From the NCBI GenBank assembly GCA_934502885.1, contig CAKSUT010000001.1, positions 248,001 to 312,000 on the forward strand: a stretch of DNA of 64,000 nt, written 5' to 3'. The position numbers were made by a program, and so were the translations under genes. Under the pieces are notes generated by a model, which saw nothing but the letters and a program-made list of their open reading frames with translations, did no database searches and was not told the origin of the DNA. The DNA comes from an uncultured Eubacteriales bacterium (lineage in GTDB: Bacteria > Bacillota > Clostridia > Oscillospirales > CAG-382). Positions 35,805-44,344 of this stretch are shown piece by piece. Position 1 is the stretch's first letter. Every line of letters begins with the position of its first letter.

Positions 35805-38317
35805 TTCACCGTCTCCCCTTTCCCGTTATCTTTTTCCGTCCCGTCGGTTTCCGTTAAGCCGATTTCGTTTCCGTTTTTGAGCGCAGCCTCGAGTTTTTCC
35901 TCGGATATGCTGTCGCTACTGAGAACCGCATTTACATCACCGTGGATAAGTCCGGTTATTCTTGCATCAATAAATCCGTTGACATAACCGCGGACTCTGC
36001 CGTTGACTCTCGTGACGCCCTTATACGACTTGACAAGGTCGCGCCGTTTGAGAGTGAACGAGGTTTTTTCGACAATCCTGTCGCCGATAACAAGTATCTC
36101 GGGCAGAACTATAAGAACGAGTATTATCGATATAAGAGTACCTCTGCCGATACATTCTCCGACCGACGCTATCGCGCAGTCCGAAGAGAACAGCCCTATA
36201 AGCGTACCTGCCATGCAGAGTATGCTTCCGGAGGTAAGTATCGTCGGGAACGCCTGATTGACCGCTTCTATCGCCGCTTCCTTTATCGGCATGGAACGCT
36301 TGAGGTCTGTATATCTTGTGCAGACGACTATGGCGTAGTCGATATTCGCGCCCATCTGTATGGAGCTTACTATGAGGAAGCTCAAGAAGAATATGTTTGT
36401 ATTCGTTATCGTCGGATAAGAGAAATTCATCCAGATACTTCCCTGAATTACCATCATGAGGAGTATCGGAAGTCCTGCCGAGTTGAACGTAAACACAAGA
36501 ATTATTATTACGAACAATGCCGTAAGAACGCTTATAAGGTTACTGTCTCCGACAAAGGAGCTTGAAAGGTCGTAGTCGCTCGTCGAGTCGCCGACGAGGA
36601 ACGACGAATCCTCGGGGTAGTACTTATATATTACCTCATGAATCTTTGCAAGCTCGGCAAAGGTTTCCTCTCCCTCTTCGGGGAGGTTGGTGTAAATGAG
36701 CATACGGCTGTAGTTTTTGCCGAGAAGCTGTGCCTTGGCGTCGGTAAGCTCATCGTTGAGGTCGTCGAGATCCTTTTCGAGGTCGTCGTCAAGGTCAACG
36801 TAGCCCTGCTCCTTCTGCTCATAGAGAAAATCGAACATATCTATAAGCGGAACGCCGTAGCTCTCAAGTCCACCGACTATCTGACCGTAGCTTTCCTGAT
36901 CGGCGGCATATGCCGTGTAGAGAAGCTTCGCTATGTCTATATCAAGGTCGGTAAGCTCTGCAAACTGTCTCGGCGTGAGAGAATCGGTGAGTACGTAGTC
37001 GCCGTCGTCGATCTCTACGTTGGAAAGTCCGAGTGCGGACTCCGTTATATCGAGAGCTTCAAGCTCGCGCAGAAGCTTGCCCTCTCTTTCGTAGTCGCCG
37101 TTCGGCACCATTATTACCATCATATTGTCGGTTCCGAAAACGTCGTCTATTCTCTCTTCTGCTATCGTACTCTCGCTTTTCTTGACTGTGGAAAGCGTGG
37201 AATAACCGTAAACGTAGTTGCATCTTCCGGAGGCGATACAGCCTGCAACGAGAAGAAGCGCAAATATCGGTGCTATTATATATCTTGACTTTACGGCGAA
37301 CTTACCGATAATCGTAACGTCGGGAATAAAGTTTTTGTGATGCGTCTTGTCAATGAGCTTCGAGAACATCATGAGAAGTCCCGGCATAAGAGCGAACACT
37401 GAAAGGAGGCTGAAGAATATCGCTTTCACAAGCACAATACCGAGGTCTTTTCCGAGTCCGAACTGCATGAACATCATCGCAAGCATACCGGAAATCGTGG
37501 TAAGACAGCTCGAGGATATTTCCGGTATCGACTTCGAGAGCGCAACGACAACCGCCTCTCTCGCGTCGAGGTTCACTCTCTCCTCCGTGTATCTGTGGCA
37601 GAGGATTATTGCATAGTCTATGGCAAGCGCAAGCTGAAGAACGACTGCAATCGAGTTCGACACGAACGATATCTCGCCGAGCATATAGTTTGTACCCTTG
37701 TTGAGTATCGCCGCCGCACCGAAAGTCAGCACAAGCACCGGAATCTCGGCGTAGGTCTGCGAGGTGAGAAGGAGCACGAGAAGAATTATCGCCGCAACGA
37801 TGAGAATAACGACGTTCATTTCCTGTGCGATAAGATCCGACTTTCCCTCTCCGACGGTACTCGAAATGTATGTATCGTAATCGGCAAGCTCCTCCTTGAG
37901 GTTCTTCATTGCCGTTGTCGATACCTCCTCGTCCTCTTCGCCGTCAAAGGTCACATCAAAAAGAGCTGCGGAGTTTTTGTAGTGATCCTCCGTGTCGTCA
38001 AATTCGACGCCCGACACACCCTCGATTTTTTCGAGGCGATCGGCAATATCCTCGGCTTCGGTATAGGTGATATTATCCACCATGACCTTTGCGGTGCCGA
38101 AAGTGGTGAATTCCTCCTCCATTATGTCGAGTCCGCGGCGCGTTTCGGTCGTACCCGGAAGATACGACGTTATGTCATCATTTACTGAAACCCATCCCGA
38201 CGAAATTGCGCAGAAAATCGCCGCTATAACAAAAAAAAGTATAAAGCCCTGTCTCTTATCGACTATGAACGCCGCAACTTTATACATTGCATTGGGTTTG
38301 TTCGTCTGTTCGCTCAC
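35801..38317 (-). CDS. MMPL/RND-superfamily exporter
   Basis: An 838-residue membrane protein with two six-helix halves, each with a large extracytoplasmic loop. The proton-relay helices contain Asp-Tyr pairs, LALAIDYAIILCHRY in half one and MGANIDYAIVVCTRY in half two, as in MMPL and other prokaryotic RND exporters. The second loop is Asp/Glu-rich and coiled-coil-like (about 480-530). The cytoplasmic tail has three repeated GxVxG/GxIxG turns (NGRVRGYVNG, GLIHGDVN). The start is GTG 38317 with GGAGG eight bases upstream. It is the first gene of an operon with the giant GLUG protein and a two-component system. It probably exports a lipid or peptide; the substrate is unknown. Confidence 0.9.
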   Translation of the reverse strand: MSEQTNKPNAMYKVAAFIVDKRQGFILFFVIAAIFCAISSGWVSVNDDITSYLPGTTETRRGLDIMEEEFTTFGTAKVMVDNITYTEAEDIADRLEKIEGVSGVEFDDTEDHYKNSAALFDVTFDGEEDEEVSTTAMKNLKEELADYDTYISSTVGEGKSDLIAQEMNVVILIVAAIILLVLLLTSQTYAEIPVLVLTFGAAAILNKGTNYMLGEISFVSNSIAVVLQLALAIDYAIILCHRYTEERVNLDAREAVVVALSKSIPEISSSCLTTISGMLAMMFMQFGLGKDLGIVLVKAIFFSLLSVFALMPGLLMMFSKLIDKTHHKNFIPDVTIIGKFAVKSRYIIAPIFALLLVAGCIASGRCNYVYGYSTLSTVKKSESTIAEERIDDVFGTDNMMVIMVPNGDYEREGKLLRELEALDITESALGLSNVEIDDGDYVLTDSLTPRQFAELTDLDIDIAKLLYTAYAADQESYGQIVGGLESYGVPLIDMFDFLYEQKEQGYVDLDDDLEKDLDDLNDELTDAKAQLLGKNYSRMLIYTNLPEEGEETFAELAKIHEVIYKYYPEDSSFLVGDSTSDYDLSSSFVGDSNLISVLTALFVIIILVFTFNSAGLPILLMMVIQGSIWMNFSYPTITNTNIFFLSFLIVSSIQMGANIDYAIVVCTRYTDLKRSMPIKEAAIEAVNQAFPTILTSGSILCMAGTLIGLFSSDCAIASVGECIGRGTLISIILVLIVLPEILVIGDRIVEKTSFTLKRRDLVKSYKGVTRVNGRVRGYVNGFIDARITGLIHGDVNAVLSSDSISEEKLEAALKNGNEIGLTETDGTEKDNGKGETVK

Positions 38318-38395
38318 ACTGTCAACCTCCGTGATATATTTCTCATCAAACAGTGTTATTTTACTGTCAATTTATTATGTGCAAATCGGAAAAAT

Positions 38396-38411
38396 ATTAA
38401 GAATTATTAAG
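38396..38411. promoter_or_regulatory. Two ATTAAG direct repeats 10 bp apart upstream of the MMPL gene
   Basis: ATTAAG at 38396-38401 and 38406-38411 (CTTAAT on the coding strand), one helical turn apart, upstream of the MMPL start and next to a TAAAAT -10-like box. The pattern suits an OmpR-type regulator such as the one encoded in this operon. Confidence 0.45.
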
Positions 38412-38413
38412 AT

Positions 38414-38435
38414 AAGGGACGGAAAACCGTCCCTT
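38414..38435 (-). terminator. Terminator after the small membrane protein gene
   Basis: GGGACGG-TTTT-CCGTCCC stem followed by TTATCTT on the minus strand, directly after the stop codon at 38442. Confidence 0.75.
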
Positions 38436-38441
38436 ATTGAA

Positions 38442-38795
38442 CTACTTATTCTCGGAGTCGAACTCGCTCTCGTCCGCATCCTCCGTCTCAACATACGGGA
38501 ACTCGTAAGCATCGTCCACACTGCAGTCGGGATACTCGCAGGGCTCATAATCAAAAGCGTGATCGTCGTCGATTCCGTAGCCGCCGTCAACCGCTTCGAG
38601 GCGTCTCATTTTTGCGGCGTCTCTTTCGTGGAGTGCCCACACCGTACTGCCCGCAGCCGCTCCGGCAAGTCCTATCGCGAAAAACGTTCTCGAAAGGCTC
38701 TTTTTCTTGGGATAAAGCGCAATTGCGGTGACAATAAACGTTGCCGCCTGAACCAAAAGCGATATTGCGATGTAAAGCTTTGTCTTTTTCAACAT
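38442..38795 (-). CDS. Small membrane protein of unknown function
   Basis: A 117-residue protein with two hydrophobic segments (about 5-27 and 37-55), then a strongly acidic tail rich in Asp, Glu and Tyr (DDDHAFDYEPCEYPDC and so on). The frame is open further upstream, but GGAAGGAC precedes ATG 38795. I do not recognise the family. It lies between prfB and the MMPL operon, has its own terminator and faces the same way as both. It may simply be a membrane-associated protein with a cytoplasmic acidic tail. Confidence 0.65.
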   Translation of the reverse strand: MLKKTKLYIAISLLVQAATFIVTAIALYPKKKSLSRTFFAIGLAGAAAGSTVWALHERDAAKMRRLEAVDGGYGIDDDHAFDYEPCEYPDCSVDDAYEFPYVETEDADESEFDSENK

Positions 38796-38879
38796 AATAT
38801 AAACCGTCCTTCCGTTAAAGAGTTTACATATATTTATTGTATTCACATTGCCGCCGTCCGTGAAGCGGTCTTTGGCGTT

Positions 38880-39992
38880 TTACTTTTTGAAGTTGCCCTT
38901 AGCCTTGAGGAATGCCGTCATGAAACCGTCTATATCTCCGTCCATAACCGCCTGAATGTTTCCGTCCTCGTAGCCGGTTCTCGTGTCCTTTGCAAGCGTG
39001 TACGGCATGAACACGTAGGAACGTATCTGAGAACCCCATTCGATGTTGAGCTTTTCGCCCTTTATATCCTCAATCTTATCAAGCTTCTCGCGCTGTTTGA
39101 TTTCCATGAGCTTGGACTTGAGCATCTTAAGACAGGTTTCTCTGTTCTGGAGCTGACTCCTCTCTGTCTGACAGCCGACAACGATTCCTGTCGGAATATG
39201 CGTTATGCGGACTGCGGAGTCGGTCTTGTTGATATGCTGACCGCCGGCGCCGCTCGCGCGGTGAGTTTCCATCTTGAGGTCCTCTTCGCGAAGCTCAATA
39301 TCAAGGTCGTCCGTAAACTCCGGTGCAACCTCAACCGACGCAAACGAGGTCTGGCGTCTGCCGGAAGCGTCGAAAGGCGAAATACGCACGAGTCTGTGTA
39401 CTCCGTTCTCGCTTCTCATGTAGCCGTATGCGAAAGTTCCGGATATAAGGAATGTAACGCTCTTGATACCGGCCTCATCGCCGTCGAGGTAGTCAATAAG
39501 CTTAACCTTGAAGCCGTTCTTTTCCGCCCAGCGGCAGTACATTCTGTAGAGCATTTCCGCCCAGTCCTGAGCCTCCGTACCGCCGGCACCCGGGTGAATG
39601 GAAACTATTGCATTGAGTTTATCGAATTCGCCGTCAAGAAGCGACTCGGTTCTCTGCTTGTCGTACTCCTTTTCAACGTGAGCAAGCTCGGTGAGAATCT
39701 CATCGGTAAGCGACTCGTCGGAGTCCTCGAGAGCAAGCTCTATAAGAGAAGCAAGCGACTCGGCGTCCTTATTGAGAGTCGAGAAATTCTCTATCGTATT
39801 CTTAGCGTCGCTCAGTGCGGAAAGGACGCTCTGAGTGTCGTCTCTGTTCCAAAAACCTTCTTTACAGGTCTCTTCCTCAAGCTCTGCCGCTTTCTTTTTC
39901 AGTTCCTCTATCTTGAGATCTTTTCCAAGCTCCGCTATGTCGTTATTCAGCGAATTAAGTTTAAGTCTTGCTTCTTCCAATTGAATTATCAA
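38880..39992 (-). CDS. prfB: Peptide chain release factor 2, without programmed frameshift
   Basis: About 370 residues. The SPF codon-recognition tripeptide (in RISPFDASGRRQTSF) and the catalytic GGQ loop (ASGAGGQHINKTDS) identify RF2, which releases peptides at UGA and UAA. In most bacteria an in-frame UGA after about codon 25 needs a +1 shift. Here the aligned site reads GLGKDL-KIEEL in one unbroken frame, with no UGA. The frame is open upstream of 40000, but GGAGG lies 8 bases before a TTG at 39992, and the protein from there has the normal family length. So the start is a TTG and autoregulation by frameshift is absent. Confidence 0.93.
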   Translation of the reverse strand: MIIQLEEARLKLNSLNNDIAELGKDLKIEELKKKAAELEEETCKEGFWNRDDTQSVLSALSDAKNTIENFSTLNKDAESLASLIELALEDSDESLTDEILTELAHVEKEYDKQRTESLLDGEFDKLNAIVSIHPGAGGTEAQDWAEMLYRMYCRWAEKNGFKVKLIDYLDGDEAGIKSVTFLISGTFAYGYMRSENGVHRLVRISPFDASGRRQTSFASVEVAPEFTDDLDIELREEDLKMETHRASGAGGQHINKTDSAVRITHIPTGIVVGCQTERSQLQNRETCLKMLKSKLMEIKQREKLDKIEDIKGEKLNIEWGSQIRSYVFMPYTLAKDTRTGYEDGNIQAVMDGDIDGFMTAFLKAKGNFKK

Positions 39993-40190
39993 AGTCTTTT
40001 CCTCCGAAACCTTTAGCATATATTTCGTAATCGCATTTACCCTACTATTATACACCAACTCGCCTGTTTTGTAAAGAGAAAACTATGTTTTTTTACAATT
40101 TCGCCCTAACGGTCAACATTATTCGCGGAAAGTTGTCATAATGCACCAAACACCGTGGAAATATCATGCATTTTTCTGGTATTTTGGGGA

Positions 40191-40219
40191 TTGAAATTTT
40201 ACCGTTTATTTGATATAAT
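40191..40219 (+). promoter_or_regulatory. Promoter of the BMP importer operon
   Basis: TTGAAA, 17 bases, TATAAT. It leaves a leader of about 75 bases that ends in the ribosome site AAGGAGG. Confidence 0.8.
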
Positions 40220-40299
40220 AAACGCGTGGTCAGGAATTATGTAAAAGTGCAGAATTTGTTTGACCGCTTTTTTTATTTTTTTAAGGAGGATTTATCCTA

Positions 40300-41559
40300 A
40301 TGAAAAAGATTCTTTCGGCAGTACTCGCACTCATCATGGTATTCTGCCTTGCGGCGTGCAACGGCGACAACTCGGCAAACGCTGATTTCAAGATTGGCGT
40401 TCTCCTCATCGGCGACGAAACAGAAGGCTACACCCTTGCGCACATGGACGGCATCAAAGCAGCTGCAAAGACTCTCGGTCTCAACGACGATCAGATAATC
40501 TGGGAATACAAGGTTCCCGAAGACGCAACCTGCAAGGACAAGGCAGACGAGCTCGCACTCAAGGGTTGCAACGTAATTTTTGCGAACAGCTACGGTCATC
40601 AGGACTTCATGCAGCAGGCAGCTGAAGCTAACCCCGACGTAACGTTCGTTTCCATGACCGGCGACTATGCGGGTCTCAGCGGCGTTGACAACCTCAAGAA
40701 CGCATTCACAAGAGTTTACGAGTCCAGATACGTATCCGGTATTGTTGCCGGCATGAAGGTTAAGGAGCTCGTTGAAGCAGACAAGCTCACAGACAGCAAC
40801 TTCGACTCTAACGGCAACGTAAAGATCGGTTATGTCGGTGCTTACCCCTACGCAGAGGTTAAGTCCGGTTTCACCGCATTCTTTCTCGGCATTCAGTCCG
40901 TATACGAAAAGGTTGCTATGGAAGTTACATACACCAACTCTTGGTTCGACATCGAGATGGAGGGCGCTGCGGCAGAAAAGCTCATGGCTGACGGTTGCGT
41001 AATCATCGGTCAGCACGCTGACTCCACCGGCGCTCCCGCAGCAGTTGAAGCCGCTCTCAAGAACGGTACTGTTGCTTACTCCATCGGCTACAACATCGAT
41101 ATGCTCGACGTTGCTCCCACAGCCGCTCTTACCTCCGCTTCCAACAACTGGTCCGTATACTATACCGAAGCAATCGGTGCTGCAATGAAGGGCGAGGAAA
41201 TCCCCACCAACTGGTCCGAAGGTTATGAGACAGGCGCAGTTAACATCACCGCACTCGGCGAGTCCTGCGCAGAGGGTACCGAAGAGGCAGTCAACACTGC
41301 AATCGCAGCTATCAAGGACGGTTCTCTCAAGGTATTCGACACCTCCAAGTTCACCGTAAACGGCGAGCACCTCACAGAGGCAATGGTTGACCTCTCTTAC
41401 ATGGACTTCTCAGCAAATCCCCCCACAGTTGTATACGCAGGTGAGACTGTGAACGCAATCAAGACAGAAGGCGGCGTTTCCTACTTCGCAGAGTCCGACT
41501 TCCGTTCCGCTCCTTACTTCGCACTTGACATTGACGGTATCGGCGAAAAGTTCAACTGA
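40300..41559 (+). CDS. BMP-family ABC transporter substrate-binding lipoprotein
   Basis: A 419-residue lipoprotein with lipobox LAAC (Cys20). The mature part has the basic membrane protein (PnrA-like) fold: FKIGVLLIGDETEGYTLAHM, VIFANSYGHQDF, NLKNAFTRVYESRYVSGIVAG, KIGYVGAYPYAEVKSGF and GCVIIGQHADSTGAPAAVEA. BMP proteins bind purine or other nucleosides. It is expressed first in an importer operon with an ATPase and two permeases. Codon choice is more biased than in most neighbours, as for highly expressed binding proteins. A hairpin after it (41582-41609) may protect or limit its message. Confidence 0.93.
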   Translation: MKKILSAVLALIMVFCLAACNGDNSANADFKIGVLLIGDETEGYTLAHMDGIKAAAKTLGLNDDQIIWEYKVPEDATCKDKADELALKGCNVIFANSYGHQDFMQQAAEANPDVTFVSMTGDYAGLSGVDNLKNAFTRVYESRYVSGIVAGMKVKELVEADKLTDSNFDSNGNVKIGYVGAYPYAEVKSGFTAFFLGIQSVYEKVAMEVTYTNSWFDIEMEGAAAEKLMADGCVIIGQHADSTGAPAAVEAALKNGTVAYSIGYNIDMLDVAPTAALTSASNNWSVYYTEAIGAAMKGEEIPTNWSEGYETGAVNITALGESCAEGTEEAVNTAIAAIKDGSLKVFDTSKFTVNGEHLTEAMVDLSYMDFSANPPTVVYAGETVNAIKTEGGVSYFAESDFRSAPYFALDIDGIGEKFN

Positions 41560-41581
41560 TAAGCGTTTCCGAACGCTCTAT

Positions 41582-41609
41582 AGGGCTGCTTCCCCACCGA
41601 GGCAGCCCT
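41582..41609 (+). terminator. Hairpin between binding-protein and ATPase genes
   Basis: AGGGCTGC and GCAGCCCT form a stem but only a weak T-rich tail follows (TTATTGGGTTT). It looks like a partial terminator or a stabilising structure giving more binding protein than ATPase. Confidence 0.55.
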
Positions 41610-41666
41610 TATTGGGTTTAATTGCAGGTCGCAACAACAGCAATCGAAGGAAAAAGAGGTTTTACG

Positions 41667-43202
41667 ATGAAGGATTCCGCAGCAATAGAATTTAAAAATG
41701 TAACAAAAACTTTCGGCAAGGTAGTTGCAAACAGCAACGTTTCTTTCAGCATAAAGAACGGTGAGATAATGTCTCTTCTCGGCGAAAACGGAAGCGGCAA
41801 AACCTCGCTCATGAATATGCTTGCCGGTATTTACTATCCGGACAGCGGCTCTATATGCGTAAACGGAGAAGAGGTTTCGATTCGTTCGCCGCAGGACGCT
41901 TTCCGTCTCGGCATTGGTATGATCCATCAGCACTTCAAGCTCATCGATGTCTTTACCGCCGCCGAAAACACAATTCTCGGTCTCAACGAAAAGGGCGGCT
42001 TCAACCTTGCAAAGGCAGCTGACGGAATCAAAGAAATCTGCGACAAATACGGATTCGAGATAGATCCTTATCAGAAAGTATACGACATGACAGTGTCTCA
42101 AAAGCAGACTCTCGAAATAGTCAAAGTGCTTTACAGGGGTGCAAATATACTCATTCTCGACGAACCGACCGCCGTTCTCACACCGCAGGAAACAGAAAAG
42201 CTCTTCTCTGTAATCCGCAACATGAGAAACGACGGAAAATCGATAGTAATCATAACGCACAAGCTTCATGAGGTTCTCGAAATCTCCGACAGAGTCGCAA
42301 TTCTCCGAAAGGGTGAGTACGTCGGAACGGTGAACACGTGCGATGCAAACGAGCTTTCCCTTACGGAAATGATGGTCGGAAAGAAGGTTTCCCTCGACAT
42401 AAAGAGAAGCGAACCGAAAAATTCCGTGCCGCGTCTTGTGGTAAAGAATCTCACCTGCCGCAACAGCGACGGAGTGATGGTTCTCGACGACGTTTCCTTT
42501 ACCGCAAAGAGCGGTGAAATTCTCGGCATTGCCGGTATCTCCGGATGCGGTCAGAAGGAGCTTCTCGAGTCTATTGCCGGACTTCAGCTCACCTGCCCCG
42601 GTTCAAGCATTGAGTACTTTGCTCCCGACAGCAACGACGCAGAACAGCTTGTCGGAAAGTCTCCGAAGCAGATAAAGGACTACGGTATTGCACTCTCCTT
42701 TGTCCCCGAGGACAGACTCGGCATGGGTCTTGTCGGCAGCATGGGCATGACCGAGAACATGATGATACGAAGCTACGCCTCCGGTCACAATCCCTTTACC
42801 GAAAGAAAGAGTCCCCGAAAGCTTGCTTCACGCATAAAGAAGGAGCTTGAGGTTGTAACTCCCAACATCAACACACCCGTAAGACGCCTTTCCGGCGGCA
42901 ACGTTCAGAAGGTGCTTGTCGGACGTGAAATTGCCTCTGCCCCCACCGTTCTTATGACTGCGTATGCCGTCAGAGGACTCGACATAAATACATCATACAC
43001 GATATACAATCTGCTTAACGATCAGAAAGAAAGCGGCGCGGCGGTTATCTACGTCGGTGAAGACCTTGACGTTCTCGTAGAGCTTTGCGACCGCATACTT
43101 GTCCTCTGTGCCGGAAGAAACAACGGCATAGTCGATGCGAGAAGCACAACGAAAGAGGAAATAGGACTTCTCATGACAAAGCTGAAAAAGGAGGATAAGT
43201 AA
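41667..43202 (+). CDS. Nucleoside-type ABC transporter ATPase with two nucleotide domains
   Basis: A 511-residue double ATPase of the sugar/BMP-nucleoside importer family. Domain 1 has Walker A GENGSGKTS and Walker B LILDEPTAVLTPQE but a degenerate signature MTVSQKQ. Domain 2 has a degenerate Walker A (GISGCGQKE), an intact signature LSGGNVQK, and TAYAVRGLD where the family usually has QPTRGLD. The long frame begins upstream, but ATG 41667 with AAGAGG before it and the family start is chosen. It energises the two permeases that follow (43204 and 44345). Altered sites leave one probable composite ATPase site. Confidence 0.92.
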   Translation: MKDSAAIEFKNVTKTFGKVVANSNVSFSIKNGEIMSLLGENGSGKTSLMNMLAGIYYPDSGSICVNGEEVSIRSPQDAFRLGIGMIHQHFKLIDVFTAAENTILGLNEKGGFNLAKAADGIKEICDKYGFEIDPYQKVYDMTVSQKQTLEIVKVLYRGANILILDEPTAVLTPQETEKLFSVIRNMRNDGKSIVIITHKLHEVLEISDRVAILRKGEYVGTVNTCDANELSLTEMMVGKKVSLDIKRSEPKNSVPRLVVKNLTCRNSDGVMVLDDVSFTAKSGEILGIAGISGCGQKELLESIAGLQLTCPGSSIEYFAPDSNDAEQLVGKSPKQIKDYGIALSFVPEDRLGMGLVGSMGMTENMMIRSYASGHNPFTERKSPRKLASRIKKELEVVTPNINTPVRRLSGGNVQKVLVGREIASAPTVLMTAYAVRGLDINTSYTIYNLLNDQKESGAAVIYVGEDLDVLVELCDRILVLCAGRNNGIVDARSTTKEEIGLLMTKLKKEDK

Positions 43203-43203
43203 A

Positions 43204-44343
43204 ATGGCAAAGTCGGCAAAACTGAAAGAACCGTTTATACGCATTGAAAAGCGCGACGGTCTTCCGCTCTGGGAGTCGGTTACGGTGAGAGTTCTTGCGG
43301 TACTGCTTGCTCTCATTATTGACGCGATTTTCATATACTTTATCACAAAGCTCAATCCTATCGACGTATACAAGACCATATTCACGGGAACGTTTGACTG
43401 GAGCTTCGGTCCCAAGATGTTCCAGATGAAGCTTTTGCGCACGCTCAGAGACGTTGCTCTTCTTCTCGGAATCGCCGTTGCTCTTGCGCCCGCATTCAAG
43501 ATGCGCTTTTGGAACATAGGCGCTGAGGGTCAGGTTCTCGTCGGTGCACTTGCAACTGCTCTCTGTATGCAGTATCTCGCGCCTTACGTTTCCGCTCCCG
43601 TACTCTTTATTGCGATGATAGTATCCTCCGCTCTTATTGGTGCAATCTGGGGCTTTATACCGGCGTTCTTCAAGGCAAAGTGGAACACAAACGAAACTCT
43701 TTTCACACTCATGATGAACTACATCGCGATAAACATTGTATGCTGTGTCGCAAACATATGGAGAGGCGAGAAATCCTCAATGGGAACGATTAACGCCGGC
43801 ACCAAGCTCGGCTGGTTTCCGAGCATTCTCGGTCAGGGCTTCACGCTCAACATTATAATAGTGTTCGCACTCACAATTCTCGTATTCGTATACCTCAAGT
43901 ATACAAAGAGCGGATATGAAATTGCGGTTGTCGGCGAATCCGAAAACACGGCGCGCTACGCCGGAATAAACGTATTCAAGGTAATTCTCCGCACCATGGC
44001 GATCTCCGGTGCTATATGCGGTCTGTGCGGCTTTATGACGGTTGCCGGAAAGGACCACACCATCTCCGCGAACACTGCCGGCGGCTACGGCTTTACGGCA
44101 ATAATCGTCGCATGGATGTCGAAATTCAACACGTTTGTCATGATGATAATAGCGTTCCTCATTGTATTCCTCGAACACGGTGCGAGTGAGATTGCAAGTA
44201 AATTTGCGGTAATGAACGACTACGCCGCTGACATTATCACCGGCATCATTCTCTTCTGCCTTATCGGAAGCGAATTTTTCATCAATTACAAAATAAAGTT
44301 CCGCCGCAATGCCGGCGCCGCAACGACAAAGGAGGGTGAATGA
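43204..44343 (+). CDS. BMP-type ABC transporter permease 1
   Basis: A 379-residue permease of the BPD_transp_2 family with about eight to ten membrane helices. It shows FRMRFWNIGAEGQ-type motif (KMRFWNIGAEGQVLVGALAT), WGFIPAFFKAKWNTNETLFTLM and the later GESENTARYAGINV and GGYGFTAIIVAWMSK cytoplasmic-loop motifs typical of nucleoside importers (YufP-like). It starts one base after the ATPase stop, so translation is coupled. It partners the next permease. Confidence 0.92.
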   Translation: MAKSAKLKEPFIRIEKRDGLPLWESVTVRVLAVLLALIIDAIFIYFITKLNPIDVYKTIFTGTFDWSFGPKMFQMKLLRTLRDVALLLGIAVALAPAFKMRFWNIGAEGQVLVGALATALCMQYLAPYVSAPVLFIAMIVSSALIGAIWGFIPAFFKAKWNTNETLFTLMMNYIAINIVCCVANIWRGEKSSMGTINAGTKLGWFPSILGQGFTLNIIIVFALTILVFVYLKYTKSGYEIAVVGESENTARYAGINVFKVILRTMAISGAICGLCGFMTVAGKDHTISANTAGGYGFTAIIVAWMSKFNTFVMMIIAFLIVFLEHGASEIASKFAVMNDYAADIITGIILFCLIGSEFFINYKIKFRRNAGAATTKEGE

Positions 44344-44344
44344 T

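Noticed and set aside
38067..40016. A 649-residue open frame on the plus strand over prfB and the small membrane protein
   Set aside because: It lies antisense to clear genes, shows no domain or composition of a real protein, and is a by-product of codon bias. The same holds for 5971-7611 and 12 other long antisense frames.
38880..40058. The longest prfB frame starting at 40058
   Set aside because: The extra residues are not RF2-like and no ribosome site precedes them, while GGAGG fits the TTG at 39992.
40059..40299. Purine riboswitch before the nucleoside importer
   Set aside because: The conserved loops and stem of the purine aptamer are not visible; only a promoter and a ribosome site are supported.
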